A DNA stretch of 64,000 nt from Corynebacterium tuberculostearicum SK141 (lineage in GTDB: Bacteria > Actinomycetota > Actinomycetes > Mycobacteriales > Mycobacteriaceae), in NCBI RefSeq assembly GCF_000175635.1, contig NZ_ACVP01000001.1, forward strand, positions 1-64,000, written 5' to 3'. Position 1 is the first letter of the stretch. Each line of letters opens with the position of its first letter. A model generated the notes under the pieces. The model saw nothing but the letters and a program-made list of their open reading frames with translations. It was not told where the DNA came from and searched no databases. The position numbers and the translations under genes are program-made. Positions 42,772 to 52,489 of the stretch are shown here, piece after piece.

Positions 42772-43830
42772 CTAGACGGCTGGGGGAGGGGTGACCTTAT
42801 CTAGCTGCTCGGTAATCTGCGGCCATAGTTGGCCCATAATGTCGTCCCAGGTGAGGATCCACACGGCGTTGTCTTTATCAGCCTTGCCCACCATGACGAG
42901 CTGCTCGTTGCGAGCGCGCATATGGTCCAGAGTCTTTTGCACGGTGGTGGAAGAAGACACGGACAGGGCAGGGCGGGAGAACTCGAGAACCGGGGTTTCT
43001 GGTTCTGCCAGCAAGGTATCGCGCACGTGGACCACGCGGGGGACTCGGGAGTCCTTGGGGAAGACCAGCACGCGCATGATGTTCTTGCGTACGACGAGGT
43101 CTTGGAGGTCCTCCACGGTGGCGTCGGAAGGCAGGGGCACTACCTCCGAGCCGTGCTCGCGGGCCATGGCGCCCACGGTGGAGTTTTCCAACTCGATGAC
43201 ATCAGAAATCTGGTTGGCAGACTCATCATCCAGAGCACCGGTCTCGCGGGAGTGCTCGACCAAGGTGCGCAGAGTCTCAGCGTCGTAGCCGGCCGCACCG
43301 GCGCGGTCGACGGGTTCTTCGCCAGCCAGGGACACCATTTTGTTGGCCATGACGTTGATCCACTTCAGCAGCGGGCGGAAGATCCACACGAAGCCACGTG
43401 CGGGGACCGCGATGAACTGCAGGGCGGTCTCCGGGTGGGTAATGGCCCAAGACTTCGGCGCCATCTCACCGAGTACGAGGTGGAGGAAGGTAACGATGAA
43501 GAGGGCGAGGAGGAAGCTGACGACGTCGGCAATGCCCAGCGGCAGTCCCGCGGCTTCTAGTGGTGCCATGAGCAGGTGGTGCACCCAGGGCTTGGTTACA
43601 GCACCGAGCACAAAGGTGGCGGCGGTAATGCCCAGCTGCGCGCCGGCGAGCATGATGGTCAGCTCATTGAGCGAGCGCAGGCCGGCGCGGGCGGTGCGGG
43701 AGTTTTCCGCATCCTCTTCTAAACGGTTGCGGCGAGCGCCCATCAAGGAGAACTCGATAATCACAAAGAAGCCGGAAGCGGCGATGATAAGGAGGGTAAC
43801 GAGGAGGTTAAACCACCACGATTCGGTCAT
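42772..43830 (-). CDS. CNNM/CorC-family membrane protein with CBS domains (second gene)
   Basis: A 352-residue protein with a DUF21 (CNNM) membrane domain in residues 1-175, about four helices, including NELTIMLAGAQLGITAATFVLGAV, and two CBS-like segments after residue 200. These proteins are linked to magnesium and cobalt efflux. It overlaps the preceding, longer paralogue by a single base and lacks that protein's C-terminal CorC_HlyC domain, so the two may form a heteromer. Confidence 0.85.
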   Translation of the reverse strand: MTESWWFNLLVTLLIIAASGFFVIIEFSLMGARRNRLEEDAENSRTARAGLRSLNELTIMLAGAQLGITAATFVLGAVTKPWVHHLLMAPLEAAGLPLGIADVVSFLLALFIVTFLHLVLGEMAPKSWAITHPETALQFIAVPARGFVWIFRPLLKWINVMANKMVSLAGEEPVDRAGAAGYDAETLRTLVEHSRETGALDDESANQISDVIELENSTVGAMAREHGSEVVPLPSDATVEDLQDLVVRKNIMRVLVFPKDSRVPRVVHVRDTLLAEPETPVLEFSRPALSVSSSTTVQKTLDHMRARNEQLVMVGKADKDNAVWILTWDDIMGQLWPQITEQLDKVTPPPAV

Positions 43831-45224
43831 TATGCATCCTCCTTCTTATCGGCATCATCGGAGTGGTCGGAGTAATCCTCCACCAACTCGATGGCGAGCA
43901 CGGACGGTACGTGGCGGTCCACCTCTTGCACGCGCAGGCGGAGGGAGCGGACGGGCGCCTCATCGTGGTCAACCCAGTCATCGGGTTCGGCCTCGAGCTG
44001 GATGGTGTGTTCCTCGCCTACCTCAGGCAGCGCACCGGAGTGGGCAATGACGAGGCCGGCGACAGTCTCAAAGTCGCCTTCAGGCAGGTCGTGGCCGATG
44101 GCGCGCTCGATCTCATCAATCGGCGTATCGCCATCCACCACCCAGTGGGAATCGTCCTGCTCGGTGATTTCCTCGGTTTCTTCGATATCGTGCTCATCGG
44201 TGACATCGCCCAAGATTTCCTCGGCCAAGTCCTCCATGGTCACGATGCCTACAAAGCCGCCGTATTCATCGATGACGCACGCCATCTTCTGGTCGCTATC
44301 GCGCAGCTCTTCCACCACATCCGGCAGTGGCATCAACTCAGGGACCACGACGGCCTCCTGCATGATGCTGGTGGCCTTGGTGGCGGCGGGCAGGTCGCTT
44401 CCCAGGACGTCGATAAGATGCACCACGCCGACTGGATTGTGCTCATCGTCGATGACGGGGTAGCGCGTGTGGTCGGTAGACATCATCTCGCGGACCTCAC
44501 CAAGGGTGGTGTCCGGGTCAATGACGTCCACGCGGGAGCGCGGGATCATGGCGTGCTCAACATCGTGCTCGGGGAAGTCCAGCAGGCGGTCTAGCACCAT
44601 GTAGGTATTTTCATCCAGATCGCCGGCCTCATGGGAGGAATCCACGATGGATTCCAGGTCATCGGCGGTGGCGGAGGAGTCCACGTCTTCTACTGGTTCG
44701 ATGCCAAAGACCTTGAGGATGGCATTGGAGGAGTACTCAAAGAAGTGGATGAGCCAGCCAAATAGTCGCAGGTAGAGCTGCGTGGAGGCGGCCAGCCAGC
44801 GCGCCGTCTTCATCGGTGCGGCGATGGTGTAGTTCTTGGGGAAGAGCTCCGCAAAAAGCATCGTCGCAATCGTGGAGATGAAAAGTGCCGCGATGGTACC
44901 AACGGTGACTGACACTGCGGACGGAACGCCGACGCCGCCAAGCAACGTACCCAGTCCCTGGCCCACGAGCGGCTCGGCCACATAGCCGATGAGCAGGCCG
45001 GTAATCGTAATACCGAGCTGCGCGCCCGAGAGCATAAAAGAGGTCTGCTGAGTAATAGCCAGCGCGCGTTGGGCTGTCTTATCCCCCTCAGCAGCCTGGG
45101 TCCGCAGTTGTGTGCGGTCCACGGACATAAAGGAAAATTCTTGGGCCACGAAGTATGCGTTCGCGACGATGATGAGGCCAATGACTACGAAGCCGGCCAG
45201 AATCATCAAAATAGCCGATAACAT
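43830..45224 (-). CDS. CNNM/CorC-family protein with CBS and CorC_HlyC domains (first gene)
   Basis: The 464-residue paralogue has the CNNM membrane domain (1-200, with TQQTSFMLSGAQLGITITGLLIGY), two CBS domains (about 215-335, with VIDDEHNPVGVVHLIDVLG and VIDEYGGFVGIVTMEDLAEEILGD) and the C-terminal CorC_HlyC transporter-associated domain. Annotated homologues are called hemolysins but act in Mg2+/Co2+ homeostasis. ATG 45224 follows GGGGAG. The leader of about 80 bases upstream can fold and may be regulatory. Confidence 0.88.
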   Translation of the reverse strand: MLSAILMILAGFVVIGLIIVANAYFVAQEFSFMSVDRTQLRTQAAEGDKTAQRALAITQQTSFMLSGAQLGITITGLLIGYVAEPLVGQGLGTLLGGVGVPSAVSVTVGTIAALFISTIATMLFAELFPKNYTIAAPMKTARWLAASTQLYLRLFGWLIHFFEYSSNAILKVFGIEPVEDVDSSATADDLESIVDSSHEAGDLDENTYMVLDRLLDFPEHDVEHAMIPRSRVDVIDPDTTLGEVREMMSTDHTRYPVIDDEHNPVGVVHLIDVLGSDLPAATKATSIMQEAVVVPELMPLPDVVEELRDSDQKMACVIDEYGGFVGIVTMEDLAEEILGDVTDEHDIEETEEITEQDDSHWVVDGDTPIDEIERAIGHDLPEGDFETVAGLVIAHSGALPEVGEEHTIQLEAEPDDWVDHDEAPVRSLRLRVQEVDRHVPSVLAIELVEDYSDHSDDADKKEDA

Positions 45225-45371
45225 GATTTACTCCCCACCGCCTAGAAGGAGGTAGGGACATCGACTCGGAGGTTCCACTGAGGGTGCCTTTCTACTTGGG
45301 AAGATGGAAACATACTACATGCTCAACCCCGCTTTCGGCCATTTTGTTCCTGCTCTATTAGAGTTTTATCC

Positions 45372-46511
45372 ATGACTGAACCCTTCGGGCTGTATATCCA
45401 CGTTCCTTTCTGTGCCACTCGTTGCGGGTATTGCGATTTCAATACCTATACCCCGGGCGAGCTTGGCAGCCCGCGCGATCTCACCGGGCCCTACCTGGAT
45501 GCCTTGGACCGCGAGCTGGAATTGGCGGCCGCGCGCGTGGGCCGCCCGGCCGAGACCGTCTTCATTGGCGGCGGCACGCCCTCGCTGCTGGGAGGGCAGG
45601 GCCTGAGCCGCATCCTGAACACCGTCCGTTCCACCTTCGGCCTGAAGCCTGGGGCGGAGGTCACCACCGAATCCAACCCGGAGTCCACCTCACCGGAGTA
45701 TTTTGCCCAGCTTGCCGACGCCGGCTATACCCGCATCAGCCTCGGCATGCAGTCCGCATCCCCGGGCGTTCTCCAGGTCCTCGAGCGCGCCCATACCCCC
45801 GGCCGCGCCTTTGACGCCGCCCGCGAGGCCCGAGCCGCCGGCTTCGAGCACGTCAACCTGGACATGATCTATGGCACGCCCACCGAAACCGATGACAACG
45901 TGCGCGAGACGCTCGACCGAGTGCTAGAAACCGGCGTAGACCACGTCAGCGCCTATTCGCTCATCGTAGAAGACGGCACCCGCATGGCGCGCAAGGTCAA
46001 TAAAGGTATCCTGCCCGCACCGGACGAGGACGTGCTAGCCCGGCGCTACGAGATGATTTCCTCCACCCTCGAGTCTGAAGGCTTCGAGTGGTACGAGGTC
46101 TCCAACTGGTCCAAGCCCGGTGGCGAGTGCGAGCACAATCGCATCTACTGGGTAGATGGCAACTGGTGGGGCGCAGGCCCCGGTGCCCACTCGCACTTGG
46201 GCAACGAGCGTTTCTTTAACGTCAAACATCCCTCGCGCTATATCGACACCCTCGGCCGCGGAGAGCTGCCCATTAAGGAAACCGAAACGCTTACTGAGGC
46301 CGACCGCCACATGGAGAAAATCATGCTCGGCCTGCGCCTGCGCGAGGGCATCCCGGAGGCCTGGCTCGATACCCACGCTGCCCCGGCCCTCGAGCGCTTC
46401 ATCGGCCGCGGTCTGCTCGAGCGCGCCGGTGATCGCGTACGCATCACCAAGCCCGGCCGTCTACTAGCCGATGGCATCATCACCGATCTCCTCGTCGCCG
46501 AAGAAACCTAA
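45372..46511 (+). CDS. Radical-SAM protein HemW (coproporphyrinogen oxidase-like)
   Basis: A 379-residue radical-SAM protein with the cluster motif FCATRCGYC (Cys 14, 18, 21), GGGTPSLL near residue 66, RISLGMQSASPGVL and NLDMIYGTP. HemW is a haem chaperone rather than the true oxidase. TAGAGT at 45359-45364 would begin transcription at the ATG (45372), so the mRNA is probably leaderless. hrcA follows 59 bases downstream, the standard actinobacterial order. Confidence 0.92.
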   Translation: MTEPFGLYIHVPFCATRCGYCDFNTYTPGELGSPRDLTGPYLDALDRELELAAARVGRPAETVFIGGGTPSLLGGQGLSRILNTVRSTFGLKPGAEVTTESNPESTSPEYFAQLADAGYTRISLGMQSASPGVLQVLERAHTPGRAFDAAREARAAGFEHVNLDMIYGTPTETDDNVRETLDRVLETGVDHVSAYSLIVEDGTRMARKVNKGILPAPDEDVLARRYEMISSTLESEGFEWYEVSNWSKPGGECEHNRIYWVDGNWWGAGPGAHSHLGNERFFNVKHPSRYIDTLGRGELPIKETETLTEADRHMEKIMLGLRLREGIPEAWLDTHAAPALERFIGRGLLERAGDRVRITKPGRLLADGIITDLLVAEET

Positions 46512-46570
46512 TCCCCCTCGCGTCTAAACTTGAAAGCACGTGAAATAGCCAAGCGAATAGGAGCGCCATA

Positions 46571-47620
46571 GTGTCTACCTCAACCGATGCCCGCCGCAAG
46601 GAAGTCCTGCGCGCCATCGTGGCGGACTATATTGCCTCCCAGGAGCCGGTTGGCTCTAAGTCGCTGCTAGAGCGCTACCAGCTGGGAGTTTCCTCGGCCA
46701 CCATCCGCAATGACATGGCCGTGCTCGAATCCCAGGGCCTTATCTCCCAGCAGCACGCCAGCTCAGGCCGCGTGCCCACCCAGCAGGGCTACCGCCACTT
46801 TGTGGACTCCCTCCACGAGGTCAAGCCGCTTTCGGCCCCGGAGCGCCGCGCGATGCTCAACTTCTTGGAAGGCGGCGTCGACCTGGAGGATGTGCTGCGC
46901 CGCTCGGTGCAGCTACTGGCGCAGGTGACGAAGCAGGCGGCCGTCGTCCAGCTGCCCAATCTCAAGGTCTCGCGCGTCAAGCACTGCGAGGTCGTGGCGC
47001 TGTCCCCGGTGCGCCTGCTGCTGGTGCTTATCACCGATAACGGCCGCGTGGACCAGCGCAATGTGGAGCTCGATGAAATCATCGACCAGGACCAGACCTT
47101 CCGCCTGCGCGACATCGTCAATAGCGCGCTGGTGGGCAAGACGCTTACCGACGCCTCCGTGGAGCTCGCCCACCTTGTCGACGACGCCCCCTTGGATATC
47201 CGACACCACGTACTCAAGGTGGCCACCACGCTCATCGAGACCCTAGTGGAACAGCCCTCCGACCGGCTGATTATGGCCGGCGCCTCCAATCTCACGCGCG
47301 TGGCGCGCGAGTTTCCAGAAGGTTTACCCAAGATTATTGAGGCGCTAGAGGAACAGGTCGTCGTCCTCAAGCTGCTCGCCCGCGTGCCCGATTTGGGCAA
47401 CGTCTCCGTGGTTATCGGTGAGGAAAACGAGGAAGACCAGCTGCGCCAAGCCTCCGTGGTGGCCACGGGCTACGGACTGGGCACGGGCGATGAGGTGGCC
47501 ACGCTGGGCGGCCTTGGCGTGGTGGGGCCTACCTTTATGGATTACTCGGGAACAATTTCTAAGGTCTCTGCCGTTGCACGGTATGTGAGCGAAATTTTGG
47601 CCGGCGAGCAGTGCGAGTAA
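46571..47620 (+). CDS. Heat-inducible transcription repressor HrcA
   Basis: The 349-residue protein begins with the winged helix of HrcA ([22 protein letters not shown], then [14 protein letters not shown]) and continues with its GAF-like middle. HrcA represses groE and dnaK-type genes at CIRCE sites. No CIRCE inverted repeat was found upstream of it or of dnaJ2 here, so its targets are elsewhere. GTG start at 46571. Confidence 0.93.
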   Translation: MSTSTDARRKEVLRAIVADYIASQEPVGSKSLLERYQLGVSSATIRNDMAVLESQGLISQQHASSGRVPTQQGYRHFVDSLHEVKPLSAPERRAMLNFLEGGVDLEDVLRRSVQLLAQVTKQAAVVQLPNLKVSRVKHCEVVALSPVRLLLVLITDNGRVDQRNVELDEIIDQDQTFRLRDIVNSALVGKTLTDASVELAHLVDDAPLDIRHHVLKVATTLIETLVEQPSDRLIMAGASNLTRVAREFPEGLPKIIEALEEQVVVLKLLARVPDLGNVSVVIGEENEEDQLRQASVVATGYGLGTGDEVATLGGLGVVGPTFMDYSGTISKVSAVARYVSEILAGEQCE

Positions 47621-47689
47621 ACTGGCTGGCCGCGCATTATTTTTTCAAGTTAACCCCAACAAGACGAATTAGAAGGAATATCTCTTACA

Positions 47690-48841
47690 GTGGCTCGTGA
47701 CTATTACGGCATCCTCGGTGTTGATAAAAACGCAACTGACCAGGAGATTAAAAAGGCCTACCGCAAAATGGCCCGCAAGTATCACCCGGATCTGAACCCG
47801 GATGATGACGCTGCCGCGGAAAAGTTCCGCGATGCCGCGCTGGCCCAGGAGGTCCTGCTGGATCCGCAAAAGCGCCAGATCGTGGACATGGGCGGCGACC
47901 CCATGGAGCAGGGTGGCGGCGGTGCCGGCGCCGGTGGCTTTGGCGGCTTCGGTGGCGGCGGCCTCGGCGATATCTTCGCCGAGTTCTTCGGCGGCGGTGC
48001 CGGCGGTTCCCGCGGCCCGAAGTCCCGCGTCCAGCCGGGCAACGATGCCCTGCTGCGCACCCGCATCACCCTTGAGGAGGCCTACACCGGCCTGAAGAAG
48101 AAGGTCACCGTGGATACCGCCGTGCTGTGCGATAGCTGTGGCGGTACCGGCTCCGAGTCCAAGGCCAAGCCGGTTACCTGTGATAACTGCAATGGCATGG
48201 GTGAAATCCAGGAGATGCAGCGCAGCTTCTTGGGCAACGTCATGACCACCCGTCCGTGCCCGAAGTGCCAGGGCTTTGGCGAGGTCATTACCGATCCGTG
48301 CAACCACTGCGCCGGCGATGGCCGCGTGAAGAAGCGCCGCGATCTCACCGTGAATATCCCGGCCGGCATCAATGATGGCATGCGCATCCGCATGGCCTCC
48401 CAGGGCGAGGTCGGCCACGGCGGCGGCCCAGCCGGCGACCTCTACGTCGAGGTCCACACGGAGGAGCACCCCGTCTTCCAGCGCAACGCCGATGACCTGA
48501 ACCTCACCGTGCGCGTGCCGATGATTGATGCCGCCTTGGGCACCAACTTCACCATCGACCAGCTCAATGGCGAAGAGCTCACCATCGACATCGAGCCGGG
48601 CACCCAGCCGGGCGAGTCCATCAAGGTCGATGGTGCCGGCATGCCGCGCCTGCGCACCGATGGCTATGGCAACCTCTTTGCCCACGTGGACGTCGTTGTG
48701 CCGAAGGACCTGGACCGCAAGACCCGCGAGTCCCTGGAGAAGATCCGCAACTCCCGCGACGAGGGCGCGCGCGTGCGCACCACCGGCGACGGCCAAGAGG
48801 AATCCTTCTTCAGCCGCATCCGCGATAAGTTCCGCCGCTAA
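47690..48841 (+). CDS. Chaperone DnaJ (second copy, DnaJ2)
   Basis: A full type I Hsp40: J-domain with YHPDLN (HPD), a Gly/Phe-rich stretch (GGGGAGAGGFGGFGG), four zinc-finger repeats (CDSCGG, CDNCNG, CPKCQG, CNHCAG) and the C-terminal substrate-binding region. It cooperates with DnaK. Its linkage to hrcA, not dnaK, marks it as DnaJ2. GTG start at 47690; it shares one base with rsmE. Confidence 0.93.
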   Translation: MARDYYGILGVDKNATDQEIKKAYRKMARKYHPDLNPDDDAAAEKFRDAALAQEVLLDPQKRQIVDMGGDPMEQGGGGAGAGGFGGFGGGGLGDIFAEFFGGGAGGSRGPKSRVQPGNDALLRTRITLEEAYTGLKKKVTVDTAVLCDSCGGTGSESKAKPVTCDNCNGMGEIQEMQRSFLGNVMTTRPCPKCQGFGEVITDPCNHCAGDGRVKKRRDLTVNIPAGINDGMRIRMASQGEVGHGGGPAGDLYVEVHTEEHPVFQRNADDLNLTVRVPMIDAALGTNFTIDQLNGEELTIDIEPGTQPGESIKVDGAGMPRLRTDGYGNLFAHVDVVVPKDLDRKTRESLEKIRNSRDEGARVRTTGDGQEESFFSRIRDKFRR

Positions 48842-49599
48842 TGTCCCTGCCCGTCTTCATCCACCCGGATCTTTCCGCCGCGCGCACCGGCGAGGCCTTT
48901 AGCTTTTCCGGCCCGGAGGCCCGCCATGCCGTGACGGTCAAGCGCATGGGGGAGGGCGAGCGCCTCGAGCTTATCGACGGCACCGGTACCCGCCTCACCC
49001 TCACCATCACCGCCACCTCGGGCAAGGACTCTTTGGAGGGCACGGTCGACTCCATCGACACCGCGCCCGAGCCCACGCCGCGCGTAACCGTGGTGCAGGC
49101 CATCCCGAAGTCCGAACGCGCCGAGCTCGCCGTGGATCTCGCCACCCAAGCCGGCGCCGATGAGATCATCGCCTGGCAGGCGGATCGCTGCGTGGCTAAA
49201 TGGGACGGTAAGAAGGCGCCGAAGGCGGTGGCCAAATGGCAGGCGGCCGCCGATTCCGCGGCCAAGCAATCCCGCCGCGCCCGCATCCCGCAGGTGCGCG
49301 GCCCGCTGACCACCCCGCAGCTCGTTCAAGAGCTCACCGGTCGCCGCGACGGCGCTTCCTCCAACGCACCCACAGTGCTCGTATTGCACGAAGAGGCTAC
49401 CGCCTCCATCAAAGACGTGCCGCTCACAGAGGACGTCGTCCTGCTCGTTGGCCCCGAGGGCGGCATTGGCGACGCCGAGCTCGATCGCCTCAAAGAAGCC
49501 GGCGCCACACCCATCAAGCTCGGCCCGGAAGTGCTGCGCACGGCGAGTGCGGCAATGGTGGCGCTGGCGGCAATCGGCATGCGCACCGAGCGTTGGTAG
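48841..49599 (+). CDS. 16S rRNA m3U1498 methyltransferase RsmE
   Basis: A SPOUT-fold methyltransferase of 252 residues: N-terminal PUA-like part with FSGPEARHAVTVKRM, and the C-terminal knot with LLVGPEGGIGDAELD and LGPEVLRTASAA, both diagnostic of RsmE. It overlaps dnaJ2 by one base. Confidence 0.92.
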   Translation: MSLPVFIHPDLSAARTGEAFSFSGPEARHAVTVKRMGEGERLELIDGTGTRLTLTITATSGKDSLEGTVDSIDTAPEPTPRVTVVQAIPKSERAELAVDLATQAGADEIIAWQADRCVAKWDGKKAPKAVAKWQAAADSAAKQSRRARIPQVRGPLTTPQLVQELTGRRDGASSNAPTVLVLHEEATASIKDVPLTEDVVLLVGPEGGIGDAELDRLKEAGATPIKLGPEVLRTASAAMVALAAIGMRTERW

Positions 49600-49622
49600 G
49601 CGGCGCTGGTAGCCTAAAGCAC

Positions 49623-50603
49623 GTGCCTATCATCACGAAGAAATGTGAGCTAGATTCCGCCTACGTCAGCAGCGTGCTGGGTAGTGCGGACGATAACCTG
49701 CGCGTGCTCAATAACCGCCTGGATGCGGACCTTTTTGCCCGCGGCAATGTCGTTACCGTCACCGGTCCCGATTATGAGGTGGCCCGTGCCGCCAAGATCC
49801 TCGATGAGCTCGAGGCCATCGCCCGCCGCGGCCACGCCGTGTCCACCGATACGGTCAAGCACACCATGGACATGGTGGCCGTGGAGGCGCCGCAGTCGGT
49901 ATCGGCGGCGCTGGCGGCGGACATCGTTAAGCGCCGCGGCAAGGCCGTCCGCCCGAAGACGGTGGGCCAGTCTGAATACGTGCAGGCCATCGACGATAAT
50001 ACGGTGGTCTTTGGTATCGGCCCGGCAGGTTCCGGCAAGACCTACTTGGCGGTAGCCAAGGCCGTGCAGGCGCTGCAGACCAAGCAGGTCTCGCGCATCA
50101 TTCTCACTCGTCCGGCCGTGGAAGCAGGGGAGAAGCTCGGCTTTTTGCCGGGCACGCTCAATGACAAGATTGATCCGTACCTGCGCCCGCTTTATGACGC
50201 CCTGCGGGACATGCTCGACCCAGAAATGATTCCGAAGCTCATGGAGGCCGGCATCATCGAGGTCGCCCCGCTGGCCTATATGCGCGGCCGCACGTTGAAC
50301 GATGCCTTTGTCATCCTTGATGAGGCCCAAAACACCACGCCGGCGCAGATGAAGATGTTCCTCACCCGTCTGGGCTTTGGTTCCAAGATTGTGGTCACCG
50401 GCGATATCTCGCAGGTAGACCTTCCACACGGCCAGGTCTCGGGCCTGCGCATCGTGCGCCGCATCCTACGCAACGTGGATGATATCCACTTCGCGGACCT
50501 GGGCTCCAAGGACGTGGTGCGCCACCAGCTGGTCGGGCGCATCGTCAATGCGTACGAGACCTTTGATAATAAGAAAGCCGCTGAATACGAGGGAATGGAA
50601 TGA
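49623..50603 (+). CDS. PhoH-like ATPase
   Basis: The 326-residue protein has an N-terminal KH-like segment, then Walker A GPAGSGKT (133-140) and Walker [11 protein letters not shown], with the family motif [21 protein letters not shown] 49623 is chosen; TAGCCT about 13 bases upstream suggests a leaderless start. PhoH proteins are RNA helicase/RNase-associated; coupling to ybeY (4-base overlap) supports a role in ribosome maturation or RNA quality control. Confidence 0.9.
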   Translation: MPIITKKCELDSAYVSSVLGSADDNLRVLNNRLDADLFARGNVVTVTGPDYEVARAAKILDELEAIARRGHAVSTDTVKHTMDMVAVEAPQSVSAALAADIVKRRGKAVRPKTVGQSEYVQAIDDNTVVFGIGPAGSGKTYLAVAKAVQALQTKQVSRIILTRPAVEAGEKLGFLPGTLNDKIDPYLRPLYDALRDMLDPEMIPKLMEAGIIEVAPLAYMRGRTLNDAFVILDEAQNTTPAQMKMFLTRLGFGSKIVVTGDISQVDLPHGQVSGLRIVRRILRNVDDIHFADLGSKDVVRHQLVGRIVNAYETFDNKKAAEYEGME

Positions 50604-51217
50604 GTATCGAGTTTCTCAATGAATCCGGCTTCGAAGGCGTCAACGAGGAGATGCTGATTGACGTCGCCTCTTATGCCTTCGGCGCGATGGACATCAACCC
50701 CGATGCCGAGTGCACAATCACCTGCGTGGATTTGAAGACCATTGAGGATCTCCACGTGCGCTGGATGGATCTGGAAGGCCCCACCGATGTCATGAGCTTC
50801 CCCATGGATGAGCTCACCCCTGGCGCCATCGCCGGTGGCGGCCGCCCCGATGCCGCCGACCCGGGCCCGGCCATGCTGGGCGATATCGTCCTGTGCCCCG
50901 AGTTTGCCCTGCGCCAGGCGGAGGCCGCCGGCCACTCCCTAGGCCACGAGCTGGCCCTGCTTACCGTCCATGGTTGCCTGCACCTGCTGGGCTATGACCA
51001 CTCCACCCCGGCCGAGGAGAAGGAAATGTTTGGCCGCCAAAACGAGCTGCTCGCGGATTGGTACGACGACGCAGCCGAGCGCGGCGTTTCCTATCAGCCC
51101 AAGCCTTCTGGCCCGAAGGCTTTTCCTGACGCTGCCGAGCGCGCCAACCTAGACAAGCAGGTTCCCGGCGGCGGAATCCCTGCGGTGGGCGAGCCACAAG
51201 ATCGCCCCGAGGAATAA
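50600..51217 (+). CDS. Endoribonuclease YbeY
   Basis: The zinc-binding motif [11 protein letters not shown] of YbeY is present, as are [11 protein letters not shown] and [10 protein letters not shown]. YbeY processes the 3' end of 16S rRNA and takes part in ribosome quality control. The 205-residue length includes a C-terminal extension of about 40 residues with no known motif, longer than usual. Start overlaps phoH. Confidence 0.92.
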   Translation: MSIEFLNESGFEGVNEEMLIDVASYAFGAMDINPDAECTITCVDLKTIEDLHVRWMDLEGPTDVMSFPMDELTPGAIAGGGRPDAADPGPAMLGDIVLCPEFALRQAEAAGHSLGHELALLTVHGCLHLLGYDHSTPAEEKEMFGRQNELLADWYDDAAERGVSYQPKPSGPKAFPDAAERANLDKQVPGGGIPAVGEPQDRPEE

Positions 51218-51269
51218 TTTTTGTCTTTTCCTTGGTGAGCGCGCGGGCAGCGTAGCACAATGGGTAGCT

Positions 51270-52118
51270 ATGACTATCCTTTCCATCCAGTCCCACGTCA
51301 CCTACGGCCACGTTGGCAACTCCGCGGCCGTCTTTCCCCTGCAGCGCGCCGGCCATGAGGTATGGCCGGTCCACACGGTGAATTTCTCTAACCACACCGG
51401 CTACGGCGACTGGGGCGGACCGATGATTCCAGCCAGCGACGTTACCTCCATCATCGATGGCATTGAAAAGCGCGGCGCCTTCCCGCAGATCGACGCCATC
51501 CTTTCGGGCTACCAGGGCGGCGCCGACATTGCCGACGCCATCGTGGAAACCGTCCGCCGCATCAAGGCTGCCAACCCCAAAGCCCTCTACGCCTGCGACC
51601 CTGTAATGGGCAATGCCAAGTCCGGCTGCTTCGTCTCCGATGAGATCCCGCCGCTTTTGCGCGACCGCGTCGTGCCCGTCGCCGATATCATCACCCCCAA
51701 CCAGTTTGAGCTGGGCTACCTCACCGATTCCGAGGTCGGCACACTTGATCAGACCCTCGCCGCAGTAAAGAAGGCGCAGGAAATCGGACCGAAGACCGTG
51801 CTGGTTACCTCCGTTAAGCGCCCTGAGACCCCTGAAGACCAGGTGGAGATGCTTGCCGTCGACGGCGACCGCGCCTTCCTCGTGTCCACGCCTCTATTGC
51901 CGTTTAAGCGCAATGGTTCCGGCGACGTCACCGCCGCCTTGTTTACCGGCCACTACACCGAGACCAGCGACGTCAAGGAGTCCCTGCGCCGCACCGCCTC
52001 CTCCGTCTATGACCTGCTGGAAAACACCTATGAGGCCGAGTCTGCCGAGCTCCGCCTCATTCAGGCGCAGGACGTCTTCGCTCACCCGCGCATGCAGTTC
52101 GACGCCGAGGAGCTTTAA
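51270..52118 (+). CDS. Pyridoxal kinase PdxY
   Basis: A ribokinase-like enzyme of 282 residues that phosphorylates pyridoxal in the B6 salvage pathway. Motifs: SIQSHVTYGHVGNSAAVFP at the N-terminus, DPVMGN, ITPNQFELGYL and GSGDVTAALFTG, the ATP and catalytic region. ATG 51270 lies 52 bases after ybeY. Confidence 0.9.
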   Translation: MTILSIQSHVTYGHVGNSAAVFPLQRAGHEVWPVHTVNFSNHTGYGDWGGPMIPASDVTSIIDGIEKRGAFPQIDAILSGYQGGADIADAIVETVRRIKAANPKALYACDPVMGNAKSGCFVSDEIPPLLRDRVVPVADIITPNQFELGYLTDSEVGTLDQTLAAVKKAQEIGPKTVLVTSVKRPETPEDQVEMLAVDGDRAFLVSTPLLPFKRNGSGDVTAALFTGHYTETSDVKESLRRTASSVYDLLENTYEAESAELRLIQAQDVFAHPRMQFDAEEL

Positions 52119-52195
52119 ACCCTGCGGGGCCCGCTCTCGCGCGTTGGGCTCCGTGAAGTTTGGCCTACTAAAGCTAGGTCCATTCTGATCGAGCT

Positions 52196-52230
52196 GATCT
52201 GAGGGAAAGTACCCCTCAGATCGGCCTTTT
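52196..52230 (+). terminator. Terminator after pdxY
   Basis: GATCTGAGGG (52196-52205) pairs with CCCTCAGATC (52213-52222), followed by GGCCTTTT. It lies 78 bases after the pdxY stop. Confidence 0.8.
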
Positions 52231-52320
52231 CGCCCTCAATTCGGCCCGATCACCTTGGACTTTTCTCCTCTGCTCCCTTAAGAACCCGCACCTACGCCCC
52301 CTAGGTCTATCGAGTTTCGG

Positions 52321-52351
52321 CCGAGCTGAGTAAACCTTCCCCTCAGTTCGG
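52321..52351. repeat. Second hairpin, similar to the pdxY terminator
   Basis: CCGAGCTGAG pairs with CTCAGTTCGG (one G-U pair) in the 371-bp gap between pdxY and amiF. It shares the GAGCTGA and CCCCTCAG words with the hairpin at 52196-52222 but has no good T-run. Confidence 0.5.
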
Positions 52352-52383
52352 CTCTCTTATTTCATCAAAGGCGGCTCACGATG

Positions 52384-52401
52384 AGTCTCATATACGAGAC
52401 T
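52384..52401. promoter_or_regulatory. Palindrome upstream of amiF (candidate operator)
   Basis: AGTCTC-N6-GAGACT lies 42 bases upstream of a good -10 (TAATAT, 52443-52448) for the formamidase gene. The symmetric half-sites and placement suggest binding by a dimeric regulator. It does not match the AmtR or McbR motif. Confidence 0.45.
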
Positions 52402-52489
52402 ACTTCTCAGGGCGAATAGTGTGACGTACTACCAAAACGCCAGTAATATGGCTCCCGTCACATCATCTACTTTGCGATAGGAGTCCACC

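Noticed and set aside
47669..48796. 375-codon antisense frame over dnaJ2
   Set aside because: Shadow frame; dnaJ2 has J-domain and zinc-finger motifs on the plus strand.
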